The position numbers and the translations under genes are program-made. 64,000 bases of DNA from Mesorhizobium jarvisii (GTDB lineage: Bacteria > Pseudomonadota > Alphaproteobacteria > Rhizobiales > Rhizobiaceae). The DNA lies in assembly GCF_003601985.1 (NCBI RefSeq), contig NZ_QZXA01000015.1:52958-116957 (forward strand), written 5' to 3'. Numbering within the stretch: the stretch's first letter is position 1; each line of letters starts with the position of its first letter. The notes under the pieces are model-generated. The model was not told where the DNA came from and did no database searches. It saw only the letters and a program-made list of their open reading frames with translations. Positions 59,445-64,000 of the stretch are shown here, piece by piece.

Positions 59445-60437
59445 TCATTTGCCCATTGTCAGACTGTAATGCTTGCTTTTGATGCCTAAGAGACCCTGGG
59501 TGCGGCCAGCGGCCTCGCCTAGAGCCCTGAGCGCATTGAAGAATGTCGCCCCTCCCGTAAAGGGCGCAAGCAACAACAGCACCAACCCGGACAGAAGTTT
59601 GAAAATTGCAGACACAGGCGCACGGAGCCATTTCGATGCCGGCCGTCGATGAGATTTGTCATTCAAAGATACAAGGGCGTGGTCGCGCGCTCGTCTAATC
59701 TGGTACCATGGCGACAGCCGTTCGCGCACGATCTGCTCGCGAACGACAGCCTTGGGTGCCCACCCCGTCTTGGCACCAAGTTGCCATGCATCCCGCAAAA
59801 ACCGCGTATCTTCTCCTCCAGTTAAATTATAGCGCTCATCGAACCTCAAGTTCGCCTTTCGAACGAAAGGCAGGCTCACAAGCCAGTTATTCGTTGAGAG
59901 GACAATCTCTGACTCTTTGCCGTTGGCTTTTCTTTCGCCGCATGTTTGCTCCACCTGCTGTACGCGCGATGAGAGACCCTTCCAGACGATTCGGTTCCAG
60001 AAGGTCAATGGACGCGGGTCAACAAATGCCCTGACCGGCCCTCCGACAATGTCATATTGGCCGCGTTGTTGTTCCGATAGCAGTTCGAGAATCCAGGTGG
60101 GCGTGACGACCTCATCGTCATCAACGAACGCCAAGCCATCGAACTTCGAGTTGATAGCAAACTCGAGAGCGGCGTTGCGCGCGAAAACAATACCCAGCCG
60201 CGGTTCGACAAGGTGATGAATCTTGATGCTAGCACGGGTTGCCGCAAAACGCTCAACTGCCTGCCGCAAGACTTCGCCATTGCCATTCTCAACGAGAATG
60301 ATTGCCAGCTCAAGGTTCGCTCTGATGTCGAGGCGAGCAACCGAGTCAAGAAGTTCTGAAACCATTTTCGGCCGATCTCGCGAGGCAATGCCAATATAGA
60401 CGCGCGTCATTACCTCAGCACGCGGTTCGCGGATCAT
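59445..60437 (-). CDS. Family 2 glycosyltransferase
   Basis: A 330-residue GT2 enzyme: nucleotide-sugar half with RVYIGIASRDRPKMVSELLD, HHLVEPRLGIVFARNAALEF and the metal motif LAFVDDDEVVTPTWILELL (DDD), acceptor-side acidic motif in NLTGGEDTRFLRDAW, and a C-terminal membrane helix (LLSGLVLLLLAPFTGGATFF) placing it at the inner membrane. Donor and acceptor unknown. The start overlaps the stop of the upstream P450 gene by four bases (60434-60437), so the two are coupled. Codon and base composition are lower in GC than the plasmid average. Confidence 0.9.
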   Translation of the reverse strand: MIREPRAEVMTRVYIGIASRDRPKMVSELLDSVARLDIRANLELAIILVENGNGEVLRQAVERFAATRASIKIHHLVEPRLGIVFARNAALEFAINSKFDGLAFVDDDEVVTPTWILELLSEQQRGQYDIVGGPVRAFVDPRPLTFWNRIVWKGLSSRVQQVEQTCGERKANGKESEIVLSTNNWLVSLPFVRKANLRFDERYNLTGGEDTRFLRDAWQLGAKTGWAPKAVVREQIVRERLSPWYQIRRARDHALVSLNDKSHRRPASKWLRAPVSAIFKLLSGLVLLLLAPFTGGATFFNALRALGEAAGRTQGLLGIKSKHYSLTMGK

Positions 60438-61735
60438 CGCCTTGCCGTCAATGATATGTGAGAGTCGGGACCTGGCTCATAGTGGAAGTGACCTCGGCTG
60501 ACGGTGCCATAATTGAAGAGTTTGACGGAAAAGTTTTCTGCGAGCTCCTCAACGAGCATGCCGCTCAACTGAACCGTCCAACCAGCGCCCAGACACCGGT
60601 GATGATCAAGTCCGAGCGGAGCATAAGAAGCGCCTGAGAATTTCTTGTCGACAAATCGGTCGGGCTTGAAGACATCCGGATCGAGAAACTGGCCGGGGTC
60701 TCTGTGCGCTTCCCAAATGCAGATCCTGACTCGACTTCGCCTTGGAATAAGGAAGCCTTCGAAGACGATCGGCATGATGGCAGTCCGAAGGATAAACTCG
60801 CTTTGCTGCATGCGGAGGGTTTCGGATACTGCTGATTTTGCCATCAACTCGCGTCGCCCAGCATCGGGTTCGGCTGCTATCAAATTCAGGTAACTCTCCT
60901 CGCCCGCCAGTTCGAGAAGTATCCAACGCCACAAGCCGTGAAAATCGTAACGAGCAAATTCGGTCATATGTATCAAATTGCCAATGACCGTGTCATCGAG
61001 CGTTTGGGACCGCACCATGTATTCGAGTAAGCTCGAAGGCGCAGGTTCCGATCGTTTCAGGTCGTCCGCCAATGCAAGCACTAAACGTTTGATGCGCTCG
61101 TATTTGGCGCGCTCGGTGGGCGTGATGACAATATGCATGCCGTTTGGGGCATAGTCATCGTACGCGTCCGTGAGTTCACCAGCGATCTCGGACCCGTCTT
61201 TGGCACCCAAGACGAGTTGCAGCATCAACGCCGTCGACGCTTGTTTAAGAATTCGAGCTGCTGCCTGGGAGCGCAGCCGGCCTTCGCCGGTGGTCAGTTC
61301 GGCCAGGCGGCTGCGAAGGATAGTCCTAAGTTCTGCGCTGCGACCTTCAAGCGAGACGGCTCGGAAAGCAGCTAGAAACATGCGGCGATAATGGACGTGG
61401 GTGCTTCCCTCCATTGCTCGTAGGAAGCCCTCTGGAAAGATCGGCGTCATATCGATCGTGGCGGCGCGCAGCTTGGCTTTGTTTTCCGTCAGAAACCTCA
61501 GGCCTAGTTCATGCCCCACGATGCAGGTTGTCAGCTTTCCACCCGACCATGTCTTGAAAATATTGCCGTATTGACGGTGCTGTTCAAGAAGATGAAATTG
61601 GTCAGCGGGCGCCCCGCTACTCTTTGAAATAAGTCCGGGAGCCAGTCGGCTTGATGTGAAAATACCGTGCAGCCATGCTTGGCCTATTTTGCTCGCAATT
61701 TTCAGGCGATCTAGATGTCTCTTCGTAGCGCCCAT
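60434..61735 (-). CDS. Cytochrome P450 (divergent)
   Basis: A 433-residue P450. The K-helix ExxR is in SAVSETLRMQQS; the haem loop is YAPLGLDHHRCLGAG, keeping the ligand Cys but with Leu-Gly in place of the usual Phe-Gly; the PERF-like region is DVFKPDRFVDKKF. The I-helix reads MTEFARYDFHGLWRW, so the usual A-G-x-E/D-T-T is changed: Asp kept, the oxygen-activating Thr replaced by Phe/His. No N-terminal membrane anchor, so soluble. First gene of a coupled pair with a glycosyltransferase. Lower GC than the plasmid backbone suggests acquisition. No ferredoxin or reductase nearby. Confidence 0.88.
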   Translation of the reverse strand: MGATKRHLDRLKIASKIGQAWLHGIFTSSRLAPGLISKSSGAPADQFHLLEQHRQYGNIFKTWSGGKLTTCIVGHELGLRFLTENKAKLRAATIDMTPIFPEGFLRAMEGSTHVHYRRMFLAAFRAVSLEGRSAELRTILRSRLAELTTGEGRLRSQAAARILKQASTALMLQLVLGAKDGSEIAGELTDAYDDYAPNGMHIVITPTERAKYERIKRLVLALADDLKRSEPAPSSLLEYMVRSQTLDDTVIGNLIHMTEFARYDFHGLWRWILLELAGEESYLNLIAAEPDAGRRELMAKSAVSETLRMQQSEFILRTAIMPIVFEGFLIPRRSRVRICIWEAHRDPGQFLDPDVFKPDRFVDKKFSGASYAPLGLDHHRCLGAGWTVQLSGMLVEELAENFSVKLFNYGTVSRGHFHYEPGPDSHISLTARR

Positions 61736-62176
61736 TCACCACATTCCCGGATGTCCGCGAGCGTCCCTCAATTGTCGCCGACGTTGACGTTTCAAGCTAG
61801 CGCTTCCAAGCTGCGATGCAGCCGTTCATCGGGGGGCGGCAGATAGGTGGTTACCTCTTTGGGAACCGCAAAATCGCGACAAAAAGAATTTCGCAACTCG
61901 TGCCGCCAGTTTTGATCGTTTTGAAAAAAACCTACGATGTCGACTGAGTATCAAGCTGCTCGCCCTCTTTTCAACCCTAAACGAACGGGACCGAGTTTAG
62001 TTCATGTCGATGAGCGAATAATCCAGAAAAATGCGTAGGTTGGTGAGCCCCTATTCTCGTCGCATCACACGTTAAGATGGACCGCGCAGTTCTGGGTTGG
62101 CCCTGCACCGACGCGCCTGAACAGCCCTGCAGGGTTCGCCTTTAACGACAGCCTGCCGCATGGTAAGGGGTTGCTC
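61736..62176. other. Divergent intergenic region of the P450 cassette
   Basis: About 440 bp between the divergent P450 and methyltransferase-like genes. It is AT-richer than the rest, with runs such as TTTTGAAAAAAA near 61918-61929. No nod-box, NifA or EcfG-type site was recognised. It must hold both promoters. Confidence 0.4.
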
Positions 62177-62977
62177 ATGCAAATCTTAGCGCCGTCTTTT
62201 GTTAGGTTGCTTTCCACACCCACCGCCAAAGAACGAAAGCGCATACTTGCATCGATGCCAGGTGGACCGTTCACGTCAAAAACGACACGGCCTAACCGGT
62301 TTCTTGACTTGGACACAGCCATCATCTCGGCCACCCGGTGGTTACCGATAGACAAGGAAGTCACCGTTCACGACATGGCTGCATCTGACGGTATTACGTC
62401 TTTGGAACTGTTCAACAGGCTAAGCCACGAGCGACCTGTCAGGCTTACGGCAAGCGATTACTACGATGAGATTTGCGCGGCCCGCAAAGGGATATTCTGG
62501 GTCTTCTTCGACAAAGACCAAGTTGTGCTCCAGGTAGCACTGGGCGCTATCGCATTGAGAAGCCAGCGGGCAAATGAGTTTTTGGCTCGGCTGTTGTCTC
62601 CAAGCGTAACAAAGCTGACGTCCGTTTCACTTTTCCATCCCGACGTCATGGCAAGGACGAAAATTGACAACTGCTTCGTAGCAACTAGGGATAATTTCTT
62701 TTCGCCTTCACCTACGCAGTATGATGTCGTGCGCGTGATGAATGCCCTTGGGGAGAGAAATTTTCCGCGCGTTCAAATCGAACGCGCGCTCCGGGCCGTT
62801 GCAAAGACAGTCGTCGATGGCGGTTTGCTGGTTTTGGGACGCAGTGCCGACGAACTCGATGGTGGTGCTCAAGCCACGATATTCCAGCGGCGTGAAAATA
62901 TGTTCGGAGCTGTTTCCGACATGAGAGGCGGTTACGAATTGAGGGATTTCGTGTTGGAGCTGCAGCCTGATGCTTAA
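62177..62977 (+). CDS. SAM-dependent methyltransferase-like protein
   Basis: A 266-residue protein starting MQILAPSFVRLLSTPTAKER, ATG preceded by AAGGGG. A Rossmann-type core is visible: motif I-like VHDMAASDGITSLELFNRLS (about residues 72-91), acidic strand-2 end VRLTASDYYDEICAAR, and motif post-I PTQYDVVRVMNALGERNFPR with helix RALRAVAKTVVDGGLLVLGR. This order resembles class I methyltransferases, but motif I lacks the G-x-G form, so activity is uncertain. Divergent from the P450-GT2 pair and sharing its lower GC; likely the third member of a biosynthetic cassette. Confidence 0.7.
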   Translation: MQILAPSFVRLLSTPTAKERKRILASMPGGPFTSKTTRPNRFLDLDTAIISATRWLPIDKEVTVHDMAASDGITSLELFNRLSHERPVRLTASDYYDEICAARKGIFWVFFDKDQVVLQVALGAIALRSQRANEFLARLLSPSVTKLTSVSLFHPDVMARTKIDNCFVATRDNFFSPSPTQYDVVRVMNALGERNFPRVQIERALRAVAKTVVDGGLLVLGRSADELDGGAQATIFQRRENMFGAVSDMRGGYELRDFVLELQPDA

Positions 62978-63169
62978 ATTGACAAGACTGTGTTTCTTAG
63001 GATTGCTTGCGACCCGCCGCCGTGCCTGACACCTCATCCAACCCAAGCAACGCGGACGGCATTTTCTGGCTATTGATTCCCGGATCCGGACCGTCTGCTG
63101 CCGTGAAGAGTTTCGGGCGCCGGCAGGCGTACGAAAGTCCCCGATGAAGGAACCCGCGGGCCACAGGCG

Positions 63170-63559
63170 ATGGCTATGGGGATTTCGATTTTCGGCAGGC
63201 GTCGGCGATGGCGCGACCGCCGCCGGGAAGCGGCGGGTTTGATGCGGCCGGACCGCTTCGCCTTTCAGCCATGCGGTATTAGCCCTGGGATGCTTGTCAG
63301 CGCTGAGCTTGATGCAGCGGACCACTTGCGAGGCGAGTATCTGGCTTGCGCGCCCGCGATGCGATTCATTGAGGATACCGTCGTTCGAATGCCGGAGCTC
63401 GTGAACCAGCTCGCCACAGCGCAGTTGCGACTGAACGACGCCAGGGCCGCCATCGCCAAGTCTTGCGCTCTAAGAGCCCCGAAGCGTTCCCCACCCCTCA
63501 AAGATATGCATCGGCGGCTACTTGCCCGATTGATGCGGCCCGCAGCAAGACGCGCTTAG
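63170..63559 (+). CDS. hypothetical protein, 129 aa
   Basis: Starts MAMGISIFGRRRRWRDRRRE and has a regular helical middle (AMRFIEDTVVRMPELVNQLA, TAQLRLNDARAAIAKSCALR). Basic overall. The start site is weak and no family is recognised; the helical centre is the best sign that it codes. It overlaps the end of the inverted duplicated segment. Confidence 0.45.
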   Translation: MAMGISIFGRRRRWRDRRREAAGLMRPDRFAFQPCGISPGMLVSAELDAADHLRGEYLACAPAMRFIEDTVVRMPELVNQLATAQLRLNDARAAIAKSCALRAPKRSPPLKDMHRRLLARLMRPAARRA

Positions 63560-63562
63560 AAC

Positions 63563-63784
63563 GGCGGCCAGCCGAAACGCGCGCTGGTGGGCTTCCTGGC
63601 CTACTATCTGATTACTGCGGGCAGGCGGTTTCATCATCACGCGCAACTGCATCTTGTCGATAGTAGCGACGATGGCAGCCGCCGGCGCTTCAGCCTCATG
63701 GATCAGCTCCGGCCCGTAGAGGCCGTTTACAGCTTCCTCGCTCGGCAGCACGCCGGGCGGGCAGTGTTCCTCGATCGTGCGCCT
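63563..63784 (-). repeat. Inverted repeat copy 2 (partner 6835-7055), with decayed small gene
   Basis: On the minus strand this repeats the small gene of 6823-7014: GVLPSEEAVNGLYGPELIHE AEAPAAAIVATIDKMQLRVM MKPP. It lacks the 5' end (a stop lies just upstream in frame) and its 3' end runs past the original stop because of an indel. It therefore looks like a pseudogene copy. Confidence 0.75.
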
Positions 63785-63953
63785 TCATCACGCTCAAACA
63801 TGCAGTCGTCTAAAATGTTCCGAAGCTATTTTAGCGAAGGCTAATTGAATCGCCGCTTGTGAGTCCTGTGCATGCGTTTGAAGGCCGTCGCGTCCTCCGC
63901 CGATAACGACGAGCATCGAGTAAGTGGCCGCTGAGGTGACACGGTGGAAGCTG

Positions 63954-64000
63954 ATGGGGCTTGGCGCCCTCGGTGTCACCTGTATGGCGGCGGCGACTCT
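63954..64000 (+). CDS. Possible start of an exported protein, cut by window edge
   Basis: The last bases read MGLGALGVTCMAAAT in one frame, like the start of a signal peptide, and run off the window. Too short to judge. Confidence 0.2.
   Translation, partial: MGLGALGVTCMAAAT

Noticed and set aside
61736..62176. Search for nod-box or NifA sites in the P450 divergent region
   Set aside because: No convincing match by eye to either consensus.
63794..63979. Minus-strand frame ending IASEHFRRLHV
   Set aside because: No ribosome-binding site and no family; at the window edge so context is missing.

Overview
The window looks like part of a repABC plasmid (or chromid) from a Mesorhizobium-like member of the Hyphomicrobiales. 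Supporting this are a repA-repB-repC operon with a counter-transcribed RNA in the repB-repC gap, an adjacent integrase / DUF1403 / ScpB group typical of rhizobial plasmids, HWE-type histidine kinases, an EcfG-type sigma factor with a NepR-like anti-sigma factor, and high-GC coding sequence. No rRNA, tRNA or CRISPR array was seen.

Layout. 0-4 kb: prkA-yeaH-spoVR stress operon on the minus strand (spoVR cut by the window edge). 4.8-7 kb: small stress genes (DUF892, GlsB/YeaQ, DUF4112, YidB). 7.2-12 kb: a YhaO/YhaN (SbcD/SbcC-like) nuclease-ATPase pair. 12-16.7 kb: decayed RES toxin-antitoxin copy, scpB, DUF1403, tyrosine recombinase, intact RES toxin-antitoxin pair. 16.8-20.6 kb: repC, ctRNA, repB, repA and two parS-like palindromes. 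21.5-30.8 kb: signalling block with two HWE kinases, a PRC-barrel protein, a second DUF892 protein, EcfG-like sigma factor, NepR-like protein and a NarL-type regulator. 31-44 kb: accessory region mixing small stress-type genes, a Crp/Fnr regulator, a LigC-type DNA ligase and an isochorismatase-fold hydrolase with many broken genes (photolyase, DUF1365, DUF2147, DUF1236, sorbosone dehydrogenase, FAD oxidoreductase). 44.6-52.4 kb: two hybrid histidine kinases, the first with nine nearly identical 276-bp HAMP-type repeats. 52.7-59.3 kb: small envelope proteins and more pseudogenes (LolA, hybrid kinase, IS3 OrfA, YihY, and a badly broken gene of unknown family). 59.4-63 kb: a visibly lower-GC cassette with a GT2 glycosyltransferase, an atypical cytochrome P450 and a divergent SAM-methyltransferase-like protein. 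About 220 bp near 63.6 kb is an inverted, diverged copy of 6.84-7.05 kb.

How it fits together. Reading by eye for the EcfG promoter form GGAAC-N16/17-CGTT finds seven exact matches and about nine one-mismatch versions, nearly all 20-120 nt upstream of genes of plausible stress function on either strand. The simplest reading is that much of this plasmid is an accessory general-stress regulon carrying its own sigma factor, anti-sigma factor and sensor kinases, though no PhyR is present here. The least familiar part is the P450-glycosyltransferase-methyltransferase cassette at 59.4-63 kb.
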